This document shows positions 9,075 to 18,289 of a stretch of 64,000 nucleotides of DNA, one piece after another (within the stretch, counting starts at the first letter, position 1; the number at the start of each line of letters is the position of its first letter). The stretch spans positions 3,162,001 to 3,226,000 of the forward strand of contig OZ240666.1 in NCBI GenBank assembly GCA_965198675.1. Direction: 5' to 3'. Origin of the DNA: Prochloron sp965198675. Its GTDB lineage: Bacteria; Cyanobacteriota; Cyanobacteriia; Cyanobacteriales; Prochloraceae. The notes under the pieces were generated by a model. It was not told where the DNA came from, did no database searches, and saw only the letters and a program-made list of their open reading frames with translations. The translations under genes were made by a program, and so were the position numbers.

Positions 9075-9365
9075 TACCCTAGCACATCACTATGGCGTTT
9101 CTGTAATCGGTTGGAAGAAATGGAGCTTTTGCCTTCTGGAACCTGGGAGCGATTGCGCGATGGGAAACTAAAAGTGAGAAAAACGCAAGAGGAACTTGGT
9201 CTAGAAGCACTTCCCCAACGTGCTGATATGGCTCCAAGATACTATCAGCAACTTGCTATTGAGGCACTGGATCGGGGTTTGATTAGGTTGGAAGCTCGTC
9301 CTATTGCTCAATTGCTGCGAGAAGATTCCGAAGGAGCTACTGAAATTGACTTGTATCAAGTATAA
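9075..9365 (+). pseudogene. C-terminal remnant of an ImmA/IrrE-like (M78/COG2856) regulator
   Basis: The segment RLEEMELLPSGTWERLRDG and the following DMAPRYYQQLAIEALDRGLI match the C-terminal region of XRE/M78-type proteins that are usually paired with a PIN toxin. The peptidase and HTH parts are missing and the frame breaks upstream of about 9090. A PIN remnant follows 20 bp later, in keeping with the usual antitoxin-then-toxin order. Confidence 0.55.
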
Positions 9366-9474
9366 CTATAAAGGGGAAGGTAATTATGAATTTGGCTCAT
9401 TCCCACGTTATATTTGATGCCTGCTGTTTGCTAAACTTTAGCGCTTCTGGTAATTTACGATGTGCAAAGCGATA

Positions 9475-9662
9475 GAGCAACCGTATTTTAATCGGGGGAT
9501 ATAAGCGCAAGTTGAATTTATTCAGCCGTGGTATGTGCTAGTATAATATCAAGAGGTTGGGGTCTCAACCTAGTTGCTCAGCAATGTAAGACGGGGTTTC
9601 CCTGCGATTGCTGCTTAAATCCCGAATCCCCCGTGTTTTAACCGGGGGAGTGGATCAATGGC
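9475..9662 (+). mobile_element. Probable IS200/IS605-type right end with omegaRNA-like sequence
   Basis: A non-coding insert inside the PIN gene that ends with a hairpin, AATCCCCCGTG/ACCGGGGGA, preceded by stem-forming sequence (GGTTGGGGTCTCAACC). This is how right ends and guide-RNA scaffolds of TnpB elements often look. No tnpB is attached. The call rests on shape alone. Confidence 0.35.
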
Positions 9663-9671
9663 AATATTGAG

Positions 9672-9717
9672 ACCCACCCCCTTCGCCCCCTCCTGGGAGG
9701 GGGTTGGGGGTGGGTTG
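9672..9717. repeat. GC-rich palindrome (CCCACCCCC...GGGGGTGGG), copy 1
   Basis: GACCCACCCCC facing GGGGGTGGGTT around CTCCTGGGAGG. Other copies at 21137-21219, 21606-21657 and 61506-61582. Confidence 0.75.
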
Positions 9718-9881
9718 CTATTTCTCAGGGTATTCTTGAAGTGGTAGATTTTGAATCAGAAGAAGAGGCGGAATTATTTGTTAACTACGCTGCGGTTATT
9801 GACGATGGTGAGGGCGATCGCTACCGACGATAAAGGAGCAATTTCCTTTTTTCGACAGGAAGCACCTCACCTCCAAATTAG

Positions 9882-10005
9882 ATAGCTAACCTAAATGATT
9901 CGAGTACTTCGCCCGATCCCCCCGCCCTACAGGCACCCCCCTTAATAAGGGGGGCTGGGGGAGATCCAGCGTTAGTACTTGTACAAATGATTTAGACGCA
10001 CTCTA
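9882..10005. mobile_element. IS630-type MITE, copy 3
   Basis: Left end ATAGCTAACCTAAATGATT, right end ACAAATGATTTAGACGCACT. The core carries CCCCCCTTAATAAGGGGGG, a second palindrome. It overlaps the end of the PIN remnant. Confidence 0.65.
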
Positions 10006-10016
10006 GTAACTTTCTG

Positions 10017-10466
10017 TTAATCAAACGCAGACTCAATGTAGTTTTGAATAGTAAAATAATAGCCTTGATAAAATATCGGTTTTCCTATGATAATGGATTG
10101 ATTAGGAGTTTCCTTTATAAGGCGATCGCCATAACGAACCAGAGCCACATCAAATCGACAAGGAAGATGAACCAAATGGAGATGTTCAGCGAGAAATATT
10201 TCCGCTGTTTGCCAAAGTTTAGCTTGTTTTTCCTCTGTAATAGCAAGCATTCCATTGGCGTCCAAATTACCCCGACTGCGGGTTTTAACCTCCACAAAAC
10301 TAATCATAGTGGAGGGTTGTTGGGTAATGAGGTCTATTTCTCCCCACCGACAACGCCAACGATGATGAAGAATTGACCAACCTTGTGCTACCAACCATTG
10401 TGCTACCAACCTTTCCCCTATTTCGCCAATTTTAGTCATATTTTCTTGCTTATTTGTGGTTTCCAT
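10017..10466 (-). CDS. YraN/UPF0102 family protein
   Basis: A 149-aa protein of the YraN (UPF0102) family, which has a nuclease-like restriction-endonuclease fold. The signature is clear: GERLVAQWLVAQGWSILHHR, then GEIDLI and VEVKTRS, the expected E...D...ExK arrangement. Its role in cells is not established. It is monocistronic and divergent from the pentapeptide-repeat gene, 33 bp away. Confidence 0.88.
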   Translation of the reverse strand: METTNKQENMTKIGEIGERLVAQWLVAQGWSILHHRWRCRWGEIDLITQQPSTMISFVEVKTRSRGNLDANGMLAITEEKQAKLWQTAEIFLAEHLHLVHLPCRFDVALVRYGDRLIKETPNQSIIIGKPIFYQGYYFTIQNYIESAFD

Positions 10467-10499
10467 GGTAAGATAGGTAATATAGATGGTTTTGACAAC

Positions 10500-10985
10500 A
10501 TGATGAAAAAAGTATTCAGGTTATTTGCTTTTGTCTTAGGTGCTCTAGTAGCTGTAAATATATTGGTAGCACCAGTTCAAGCTGTAGATTACAATAAAAG
10601 GAACTTGATGAATAGCGATTTATCGGGTCAAGATTTGACTGGGGATAGTTTCGACCACACTATTTTACGGGATTGTAATTTAAAAGACGCCAATTTGCGA
10701 GGGGTACGTCTTTTTGGTGCTAATCTGGAAAGAGCTAATTTGGAGGGAGCCGACCTTTCCTATACTATACTAGACTCAGCTAATTTTAAGCGGACTAATT
10801 TGACCAATGCAGTGCTAGAGGGTGCTTTTGCTGCTAGTGCTAGGTTCGATGGAGCTATTATTGACGGGGCTGATTTTACCAATGTTTTGTTGAATGTGAA
10901 TCAGGAAACAAAGCTTTGTGAAATAGCGACGGGAACCAATCCCACTACAGGAAGGGATACTCGGGATACTTTGTTTTGTTTTTAA
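10500..10985 (+). CDS. Exported pentapeptide-repeat protein
   Basis: 161 aa from ATG 10500; the open frame extends further upstream but that part overlaps yraN and lacks a signal. Residues 1-23 are a signal peptide (MMKKVFRLFAFVLGALVAV...VQA). Residues about 30-135 are pentapeptide repeats of the A(D/N)LxX type (DANLRGVRLFGANLERANLEGADL), which fold as a right-handed quadrilateral beta helix. A C-terminal tail with two cysteines (KLCE, LFCF) could form a disulphide. It is likely located in the thylakoid lumen or periplasm, as in similar cyanobacterial lumenal proteins. Confidence 0.85.
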   Translation: MMKKVFRLFAFVLGALVAVNILVAPVQAVDYNKRNLMNSDLSGQDLTGDSFDHTILRDCNLKDANLRGVRLFGANLERANLEGADLSYTILDSANFKRTNLTNAVLEGAFAASARFDGAIIDGADFTNVLLNVNQETKLCEIATGTNPTTGRDTRDTLFCF

Positions 10986-11149
10986 TTGGTTTAATGGTGC
11001 GTTATCCGCACCGCTTTTCCTAAGGGGATCGCTTCCATAACAATGAGCAATAAACAAGGTTCTTCTGGGAGAGAGCGGGAGTAATCCCGCTGACTTACCC
11101 GATATCCAAAAAATATGGTACCCTTTTTATTTGCAAGTTGATGTAACCT

Positions 11150-11517
11150 ATGCAGCAAGATCCAATAACCGAAAGCGAGATTTGGTGCCCTGAAATTCTT
11201 GACTATCGATCCAGCACCGATGCCAAGAGAATCAAATATTTACAGTGTCAGTCAGACATTCTCATCTATGACCAAATCAAAAAGCAGCTCGTGGATTACA
11301 TTTGGTCTTTAGATCCAAGCCGCAAACTTAGCGTTGAAGAGGCTGCCAATGAAATTCCTTCAATTATCGAACAAATCCCATTAGAAGAATATGGTAACTG
11401 GGTTTTCTATCCTTGGTCTCGACGACTAGTACATGTTTTGCCGCCCAATGCTTTTGTTGCTTTGCGCACCAACCGTAATCGCTATAAGATTACTCCAGAA
11501 GAACAGGAACTTCTCAC
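11150..11517 (+). CDS. Rv1355c-like ThiF-nitroreductase fusion, exon 1
   Basis: The first 122 codons plus two bases of a gene split by the group II intron at 11518-14146. It begins MQQDPITESEIWCPEILDYR and runs to EEQELLT. Without splicing, translation would read only ten more residues before stopping. Joined to 14147-16043 it gives a protein of about 754 aa of the Rv1355c type. Exon 1 is the N-terminal leader typical of that family and has no catalytic motif. Confidence 0.8.
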
Positions 11518-14146
11518 GTGCGGCTCGTTCCCTGTGAAAGCTGAGGCGTAAGCCAAACATAAGCAGGGGCTTGGTTTTGGGACATCGGGACTGTTAATCT
11601 AAGCCACCGAAAGGGGCTGAAAAACAGAACTCTGAGTCACTACCTGAGCGCTAGACCCGCAAGGGAAATGCGAGGGAAATTAGGAGAACTAAAGTGGAAC
11701 TCCGAAACTCTAAGGCAGTGATTACCGAACCATGACAACTGAATGAATTATGAGAGTGAGGACACGGTCAGGAATCGTGAAACCAAGTCTCTCCCGCGTG
11801 GGAATCGCGTGAATCCTTATCTGGCCACAGTGAGGTTAATCACCAGGCTGAAGCTGGCAACAGGGCGGTAAAGTGCGACCGAACGGTTAGGTAGAGATAC
11901 TTCCGCTAATAGGGAGAACACAGGGATAACTTAACGTGAATCATCTGAGAAAAGACCTAAGTTCCGACACTGTCGGAAGGCCGTTATATACGACAGAAGA
12001 GACACCGAATAAAGACTCGTAAGGGTAAGTGTTTGCCACTTACATTCCTGAGTTGGTAGTGGGTCAAAGGGTGAGTCCCCAAGGGTTCGTAACAATAGTT
12101 CATTCGGAACGAGTAAAAACTCGCTCGACTTCGACTAAAACAGGGGATTCCAAGCCCAACATGTGAGGTGGTGGGGCTGCTTGATTAACAGCCTAACGGA
12201 AGAGCGAGGGTAAGAGAGGGCGTAACTGCCCGAGGGTTTCTAAAGAGAAGACACACAATGTAATTATCAGAGCGAATTAAGGAGCTTAAGCTGTGCAAAG
12301 CACTAAGGTAGCCCCAATCGAATACCGCAGCATAGAGGATTTAAAACTTCACCTTGCAGTATTCCTGCGGGGTAGAAAGATAAGTCTGAAGGCTGACGAT
12401 GTCTGGAAAGATTTGCCGTGGAAGCGATTCCGGGGTCAGGTCTTTCGATTACAGAGGAGTATCTTCAAAGCGCTTGCATACAATCAGAAAGTTAAGGTCA
12501 AACTCTTACAACGGCTTCTATTGAGAAGTCGTGCAGCTCAAGCTTTGGCCGTCAAACAAGTAACACAGCTGAATCAAGGGAAGAAGACCCCCGGAGTTGA
12601 TGGAAAAACTGCACTCTCTACACGAGAGCGTCTGGTGTTGTGTCAGAGGCTAAATAAGCACTGGTACCACTGGAGACACCAACAACTAAGAAGGGTAAAC
12701 ATCCCCAAGCCTAACGGCAAAACACGAGGATTAGGCATACCAACAATAGCAGACAGAGCATGGCAAGCGCTGCTTAAATTAGCAGCAGAGCCAGCTTATG
12801 AAGCTATAGCCGGGGAAAGAAGCTACGGCTTCAGACCCGGTCGCTGTACTGCGGACGCACAGAAGCTAATATTTGACAACCTAAAAAGCAAGGCTAAGGG
12901 TAAGGATAAGCTGGTTCTGGAGACGGATATCAGTAAATGCTTCGACGAGATTGACCACAAAGTCATACTCAAAGGCGTTATCTTACCAACTGAAGCCAAA
13001 CTAGGTTTGAAAATTGCGGTTAAAGCTGGTGTCCGTGGTGAATACCCCTCCAGTGTGAAGGGCACGCCGCAAGGTGGAGTGATATCCCCATTACTGGCAA
13101 ATATAGCCCTAGATGGATTCGAGAACCTAGGGTCAGACCAAATTACGAGAACCCAAAAATACCACAAAGGTAAAAAGAATGGGTTTACAAAATCTGAAAG
13201 TATAAGGGGTATACGTTACGCGGATGACGCGGTCTTTATCTGTAAATCAAAAGCTGATACCAAAAAGCTGAGGCGAGATATAGACGAATTTCTCAAGTCC
13301 AGAGGGCTAAGAATAAACGAAGATAAGACTGAGATGAGGAGAGCTACGGATGGATTTGACTTTCTGGGATGGCGTTTTCGCGTCAACTCACGAGGAACAT
13401 TTAAATCCGCACCGAGCCAAAAGAATTATGCGGAAATAAAGGCCAAAGTTAAAGCAACCTGGAAGAACAAAGAGTTGAGCACAGAAGCTCGGCTAAAGAA
13501 AATAGGAACACAGGTCCGTGGCTGGAGGAATTACCATAAATTCTGCGATATGTCAAAACACGCTCTATGGTCACTGCGCCAATGGTTATGGCGCAAACTA
13601 AGGGCAGATAAACGCAGGCAAGACCAAAAGGAGGCCGAAAAAGCGCGTCGTCAAGCCATTGAAGGTAAGAAGGCGAAGAAGGGAGCAGCAAAGCGCCAGC
13701 TCACGAAAGAGCAGGTGGATAAAGCATTTCCTAAAGTTTCCTGGGAAGTGAATAGTCACGTAATGGTCAAAGGTAGTGCCTCACCCTTCAATGGGAATAT
13801 AGCCTATTGGGTTGGTCGGAACTCTGAACTTTATGAGGGATCAACCGCTAAAGCTATTAAGCGACAGAAAGGGAAATGTACGCATTGCAACCGATTGTTC
13901 ATGGAGATAGATGGTCCGGTGGAGTTGCACCACAAAGACGGGGACCACAACAACTGGGATATGAAAAATCTAGTTGCTCTTCATAGGGAATGTCACCAAG
14001 CTCAGACGATTCATCGGAAGAGAATTAAAGACGGACTCGTAAAGCGCGCCGTAAAGGCATAGAGATACCTGAGCTGTATGAGGTGAAAGTCTCACGTACA
14101 GTTCGTAGGAGAGGGGCGAGGTGGTAACACCTCCCTCGACTCTAAT
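11518..14146 (+). mobile_element. Group II intron with reverse-transcriptase ORF
   Basis: 2,629 nt. The 5' end is GTGCG at 11518-11522. Domain V is seen at about 14071-14104 (GAGCTGTATGAGG, GAAA loop, ACAGTTC), followed by domain VI and the 3' end CTAAT at 14142-14146. Joining 11517 to 14147 restores the frame exactly (CTC AC|T AAA AAG, read LLTKK), so the element sits in a gene it can be spliced from. About 775 nt of ribozyme domains I-III precede the ORF. It is full length and may be active. Confidence 0.92.
12293..14062 (+). CDS. ltrA: Group II intron-encoded protein: reverse transcriptase, maturase, HNH endonuclease
   Basis: 589 aa from GTG 12293. Residues about 80-370 form the reverse transcriptase with RT blocks RSYGFRPGR, SKCFDEIDH, GTPQGGVISPLLANI and the catalytic YADD (IRYADDAVF). 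The maturase/X domain follows (FKSAPSQKN... GWRNYHKFCD). The C-terminus has an HNH nuclease: C-x2-C (CTHCNRLF), LHHKDGDHNNWD and ALHRECH. The protein splices its host intron and drives retrohoming. No truncation or frameshift is visible. Confidence 0.95.
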   Translation: MQSTKVAPIEYRSIEDLKLHLAVFLRGRKISLKADDVWKDLPWKRFRGQVFRLQRSIFKALAYNQKVKVKLLQRLLLRSRAAQALAVKQVTQLNQGKKTPGVDGKTALSTRERLVLCQRLNKHWYHWRHQQLRRVNIPKPNGKTRGLGIPTIADRAWQALLKLAAEPAYEAIAGERSYGFRPGRCTADAQKLIFDNLKSKAKGKDKLVLETDISKCFDEIDHKVILKGVILPTEAKLGLKIAVKAGVRGEYPSSVKGTPQGGVISPLLANIALDGFENLGSDQITRTQKYHKGKKNGFTKSESIRGIRYADDAVFICKSKADTKKLRRDIDEFLKSRGLRINEDKTEMRRATDGFDFLGWRFRVNSRGTFKSAPSQKNYAEIKAKVKATWKNKELSTEARLKKIGTQVRGWRNYHKFCDMSKHALWSLRQWLWRKLRADKRRQDQKEAEKARRQAIEGKKAKKGAAKRQLTKEQVDKAFPKVSWEVNSHVMVKGSASPFNGNIAYWVGRNSELYEGSTAKAIKRQKGKCTHCNRLFMEIDGPVELHHKDGDHNNWDMKNLVALHRECHQAQTIHRKRIKDGLVKRAVKA

Positions 14147-16043
14147 TAAAAAGCGCATCGGCATTGTTGGACTTTCTGTAGGGCACAGCATCGCTATAGG
14201 GTTGGGGTTAGAAAGGTGTTTCGGAGAACTGCGTCTGGCTGATTTTGATACCATCGATCTCTCCAATCTTAATCGCATCAATACACCCATTCACAATATT
14301 GGGGTCAACAAAGCGATTGTTGTCGCCCGTGAACTATTGGAAATCGATCCTTATCTCAACATTTCATGTTATCCCGAGGGCATTAACACGAAAAACATAG
14401 AAGACTTCTTGTGTCGAGATGGTCAGCTAGATCTGCTTATCGATGAGTGTGACAGCATCGACATTAAGTTTAGTCTCCGCTACGCAGCGCGAAAACAGCA
14501 TATTCCTGTACTAATGGACACCAGCGACAATGGACTTATAGATGTGGAACGATACGATCTCGAACCGAATCGCAAGCTATTCCATGGTCTTGTGGAGGAA
14601 GTTTCTCCCGAAAAGATGAGAGGATTGTCCAATCGCGAGAAAGTACCCTATGGTTTGGCAATACTTGGGATAGATGGAGTTTCTGACCGACTGCAACTCT
14701 CCCTCTTGGAAATAGAGAGCACCGTTTCCACATGGCCACAACTAGGTTCTGCTGTCTTGCTTGGTGGTGGGGCTGCCACTGATACTACTCGACGTATATT
14801 ACTGGGACAGTCCATACAGTCTGGAAGGTATTCTCTTGATTTGAATCAGATAATCAGATGCGGCAGCATTCCTGAATCAACACATTCCGGCAAAGAAGAA
14901 CCAGGTTTTCAATGGTTTGCTAAGAAGCAAATACAAAGTCTGCCACCAGTTTCATCAACTGCCGGTACCATGCCGTCGATGCCGATGCTTCGTGACTTGA
15001 TTAGGGTGGCTTCCCTTGCACCTTCTGGGGGAAATTCCCAACCATGGCTCTGGGTATCCACCAACCATGGGCTCCATCTCTTCCTCGATCCCCGCACCAA
15101 AGCAACATTGATAGATTTTTGGAATTTAGGGAGCACCCTAGCCCTTGGAGCAACGGCGGAAAGTTTCATTCTTGCAGCCGGGAAATCGGGACTTGGAGTC
15201 AGTAGAGAAGAGTTCTGCCCATCCCTTTTTCCTGTTGCCCGATTCACCTTTCCCATAGGCGAACCTAACGTATCTAACTGCGAACTCGCCGAAGGACTTA
15301 CCCATAGGACCACTAATCGCAGCAATTTGCCATCCGATCCCTTACCCACCGATCTGGGGGAGAGAATCGATGGGATTCTAGCTCCGTTTTCAGGGGTTCA
15401 CTGTAGGATCGTAACAGATCCAGAAGTGATAACAGCCATTGGCAGGATAGCCGGTGAAGCTGACCGTTTACGCTTTCTCAACTCAGCCGCTCATGGCGAA
15501 ATGATGGAGGAACTACGTTGGGATTCTGAAGAGGCAGAGCGCACTCGCGATGGCATCGAGGTAGCTCACTTGGGGCTGGATGAGATAGATCTTTGCGGCT
15601 TGCAGGTACTTCGCAACCCAAAGATAGTGGCAGAAGCTAACAAATGGGGTATTATGGGGGCAAATCTCGTGAAAGGGGCACAAACTGCCTTTAATAATTC
15701 AGGCGGTGTCGGGCTCTTATTCGTTGAAAAGCCCACTTGCCCAGACTTTTTCATAGCTGGGCGAGCATTGATGCACCTCTGGTTATATCTTGAGAAGTGT
15801 GGTTTTGGGCTGCACCCTTGGACGGCGTCTATTTATTTTATCATGCGTTTTGTGCAGGAAAAAGGCCTAGGTTTTAGCCCATCTGAACAACGTTCCCTGT
15901 CCGTGCTTCGAGAGGAGTTCCACCGGTGCTTTGGTCTCGATGGGTCCCAGGGGCTAGCAGTTATGTTTCGGATCACAACATCCCCCAAACCTATGGGTCG
16001 CTCAAAGCGCAAGTCAGTAGACGATATTCTAATTACCTACTAA
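14147..16043 (+). CDS. Rv1355c-like ThiF-nitroreductase fusion, exon 2
   Basis: The remainder of the split gene. It opens with an E1/ThiF-like nucleotide-binding domain: KKRIGIVGLSVGHS (Rossmann), LADFDTIDLSNLNR and LLIDECDSIDIK. From about 15,000 onward it is a flavin nitroreductase-type domain (LAPSGGNSQPW, THRTTNRSN, NNSGGVGLLFVE). Mycobacterial Rv1355c has the same fusion, and its substrate is unknown. E1-like activation joined to a nitroreductase suggests modification of a small molecule or peptide. An in-frame GTG at 14121 lies in intron domain VI and is not a natural start, so splicing is needed for the whole protein. Confidence 0.85.
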
Positions 16044-16101
16044 AACAAAAATAAATTTTCCGAACCATATTAATATAATTTTAGATGACGGAGATATAAA
16101 A

Positions 16102-16656
16102 ATGAATTTGGGGAAAAATGCTCAAATCAAAATCCTAGATTGTATAACTGATGACATTATTCAACTAAGGAAGGATGTCTATGTTCAAGAAAAAGGTCTC
16201 ATAAAAGAGTAAAATGTGATTACAGAAGATGACAAAAATGGAGTTCACATTTGTCTTTATAGTGAGGGTACACTTATTGCTACAATACTGGGAGTAAGAG
16301 CTGTTCAATCTTATTTTCAGCATCTTACAAATATTTCTTCAAATTTTTTAGAAAATTCTTTTTATCTTACTCGTGCTGTAATCAAGAAGGAATATAGTGG
16401 TAAGGGTATATTTCAGTTCTTGATGTATCTCGCTTTAAGAGAAGGTCGCAAACAAGGAAAAAAAGTTTGTGTAAATCTGTTTGAAAGAACGTCTCTCATA
16501 AATAATCTGATGAAAGTAGAGTGGTTGGATTTAGATATATCCTATTCCCACTACAAGCTATATGCTGGAAAATTTTATATTGAATATGGTTTAAGCAAAA
16601 CTTGGAACCGAATGTCTTCTGATTTACAAAAGCTTGTTCTAGATTCTAATCTTTGA
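16102..16656 (+). pseudogene. GNAT-type N-acyl(amino acid) synthase-like protein with an in-frame TAA
   Basis: ATG 16102 opens MNLGKNAQIKILDCITDD and LRKDVYVQEKGLIKE, a LuxI/FeeM-like acyltransferase beginning. A TAA at 16210-16212 stops it. The same frame continues from 16216 (GTG) to 16656 with VIKKEYSGKGIFQFLMYLAL, the acyl-CoA-binding region of GNAT folds. One base change would restore about 184 aa. It is AT-richer than its neighbours, which suggests it was acquired. It may have lost function, or the second half may be made alone. Confidence 0.55.
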
Positions 16657-16683
16657 GTTTCGGATGTTTAACTAACAGCTTTA

Positions 16684-16735
16684 GTAGGTTGGGTAGAGCG
16701 TAAGCGTTACCCAACAGCACCAACCCAACCAACGG
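16684..16735. repeat. TAGGTTGGGT...ACCCAACC palindromic repeat
   Basis: GGTTGGGTAGAGCG facing CGTTACCCAAC, a dispersed repeat also seen in variant form at 17585-17635 and 43476-43555. Confidence 0.55.
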
Positions 16736-17122
16736 CTATATGTGGGATGAATTTTTTGTTTCTAAAGTTAGCACATCGGAAGCCATATCTACCACCAGTC
16801 GCCGAGTTTTTAACCACTGACGACCAAGTAAAATTTCTGGCACTCCATTCCCTGTATGAACGGGTATATCAAATGTAATCCCATCTAAACACACTCTACC
16901 TGCATAAAGATTAAACTCTGCTTCGGTTCCTTTTGCCATCTGCATCTTCCTCTGTCCTAAATAAATCCAACCAAGTCCCTCTAAATCTTGCATATCAATT
17001 GCTAACCAACCTGAAAATCCAGTATCGAGTATTGCTTCAATAGGTAATTCTAATCCGTCAGCAGCGATTAACTCAATTTCAAATAATAACTCGTCTTCAT
17101 CCCCAAATCTACCTTGAATCAT
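16736..17122 (-). CDS. Clan AA aspartic protease-like protein
   Basis: 128 aa of the retropepsin-like clan AA type. The catalytic motif is AILDTGFSGW (D-T-G), and the second hydrophobic block is PEILLGRQWL. Such proteins are common in cyanobacteria as small stand-alone genes, often with a short upstream partner. Here the partner's stop overlaps this ATG (17119-17122), so the two are co-translated. The substrate is unknown. Confidence 0.82.
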   Translation of the reverse strand: MIQGRFGDEDELLFEIELIAADGLELPIEAILDTGFSGWLAIDMQDLEGLGWIYLGQRKMQMAKGTEAEFNLYAGRVCLDGITFDIPVHTGNGVPEILLGRQWLKTRRLVVDMASDVLTLETKNSSHI

Positions 17123-17436
17123 ATGCTTCCAGATACCCCTGTCTCGTTAATCCGGAAAAGATAGAAAGGAGCATTGGGGTGTTTCTGACGGGACATATTG
17201 ATAGCGGTTAATTCATCTTCAGCAAGAAAATAATCCCCTGTTTCTGGTTCTACCGTCAGATACCAATTGTAGCAAGTTTCCATCAATTCCGATTTGACTC
17301 TTTCAAAAATTGGCTTGCATCGTTGATAGAATGCTTCCTGTTCCAATCGACTCTTTGCTTTCTTTTCTGGAGACCACTGGATTTCTGGAAATACTCTTCC
17401 TCTACGCACTTTGGTAATTGGTTTTGCTTGAGTCAT
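17119..17436 (-). CDS. Short partner protein of the aspartic protease
   Basis: 105 aa, basic N-terminus (MTQAKPITKVRRGR) and a C-terminal segment WYLTVEPETGDYFLAEDELTA. No family function is known to me. The ATGA overlap with the protease gene marks a two-gene operon. It resembles small proteins that pair with clan AA proteases in toxin-antitoxin-like modules, which is inference from context. Confidence 0.7.
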   Translation of the reverse strand: MTQAKPITKVRRGRVFPEIQWSPEKKAKSRLEQEAFYQRCKPIFERVKSELMETCYNWYLTVEPETGDYFLAEDELTAINMSRQKHPNAPFYLFRINETGVSGSI

Positions 17437-17991
17437 TTTGTGTTTTCCTTAAGAATTATCGATTTTATCTTTCCACTCTCTAATATTATATACCAAGATG
17501 CCATTTGTCAAGTAAATCTTCGAGCTAATTTGTAAAGATAATATTCAAAGTTTGCACGGCATCTTCTTAGGTTTAGGCAGCAACTGATTTGTTGGGTTGA
17601 GGCACGAAACCCAACAGCACCAAACCATGTTGGGTTTTGCTGGCGCTCAACTACAGCTATAGCAGTGAGCGCTGAGGTATTTACAAATTCACCAAACGAA
17701 CGATTGCTAAAACCTTTTTACATAGCTTTTCACGAACCCGATTCCCGATTCCCGATTCCCCCGCGCAGCGCTATATTTTGTCAATTATCCGGTCTTTTGA
17801 TGGTAAATTACCACCCTACAAGGGTCTGAAATAATAATATTATTATGTAATTCTTGAGTTGCTCTAGCTTTACCCATTCCCTCTCATATTATTATAATAA
17901 TGTAAAGTTTTGAACAAGATTCAATATTTGGGGTAAATCGCTTATTTTAGATGTATACTATAGATATAGACCTTTGGAAGGAATAACGAAA
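17437..17991. other. Gene-poor region with repeats and a promoter
   Basis: Holds a TTGGGTT...AACCCAA palindrome near 17585-17635, three tandem CCCGATT units near 17737-17760, and AT-rich inverted repeats (AATAATATTATTAT) at 17829-17895. A TATACT box at 17954-17959 lies upstream of the small gene at 17992. No other gene is seen. Confidence 0.5.
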
Positions 17992-18180
17992 ATGACTCTC
18001 AAACTTGAACTGAAAGACCTACCACTTCGCTCTCGCCAGCCCTCTACATCTGAAATCGACCAATTTGGGGGGGCGCTACCCGAGAAGCAATTTGTAAGTC
18101 AACTAAAGACTGTGAAAGTGGTCAATACTGTTGTCCTCCAAATGAGAATGTACATGTATGTCGATGGGGCATTGCAGTGA
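17992..18180 (+). CDS. Small protein, unknown (possible peptide precursor)
   Basis: 62 aa from ATG 17992, with GGAAGGA 9 bp upstream and TATACT at 17954-17959. The sequence opens MTLKLELKDLPLRSRQPS and has FGGALP near the middle. A Gly-Gly at that spot could be a leader cleavage site, but no peptide-modifying enzyme lies nearby and I do not recognise the family. It could equally be a degraded gene. Confidence 0.4.
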   Translation: MTLKLELKDLPLRSRQPSTSEIDQFGGALPEKQFVSQLKTVKVVNTVVLQMRMYMYVDGALQ

Positions 18181-18289
18181 TAGAAATCCAAATGGCAGTT
18201 AACAATACTCCTGGGAGATGTGTCTAGTGGCATAGAAGTGGCGATAACCTACAACCTTTTGCGTCTTTGCGGGCGCAAGGGTTGCGCCC

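Larger units (their letters stand above)
9386..9888 (+). pseudogene. PIN-domain toxin gene, split by an insertion
   Basis: ATG at 9386 opens MNLAHSHVIFDACCLLNFSA, the first PIN strand with its acidic residue (FDA). The frame ends at a TAG near 9473. PIN-like sequence resumes near 9722 (GILEVVDFESEEEAELFV, AAVIDDGE) and again in another frame as ATDDKGAISFF, the usual C-terminal PIN block. The 250 bp between the first two pieces is foreign: an IS605-like end and a GC-rich palindrome. The gene is dead. Confidence 0.6.

Noticed and set aside
10383..10499. Upstream extension of the pentapeptide-repeat protein
   Set aside because: It overlaps the 5' end of yraN and has no signal peptide; the start at 10500 gives one.
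14121..14146. GTG 14121 as true start of the ThiF-nitroreductase
   Set aside because: The codons lie in domain VI of the group II intron and are removed by splicing.
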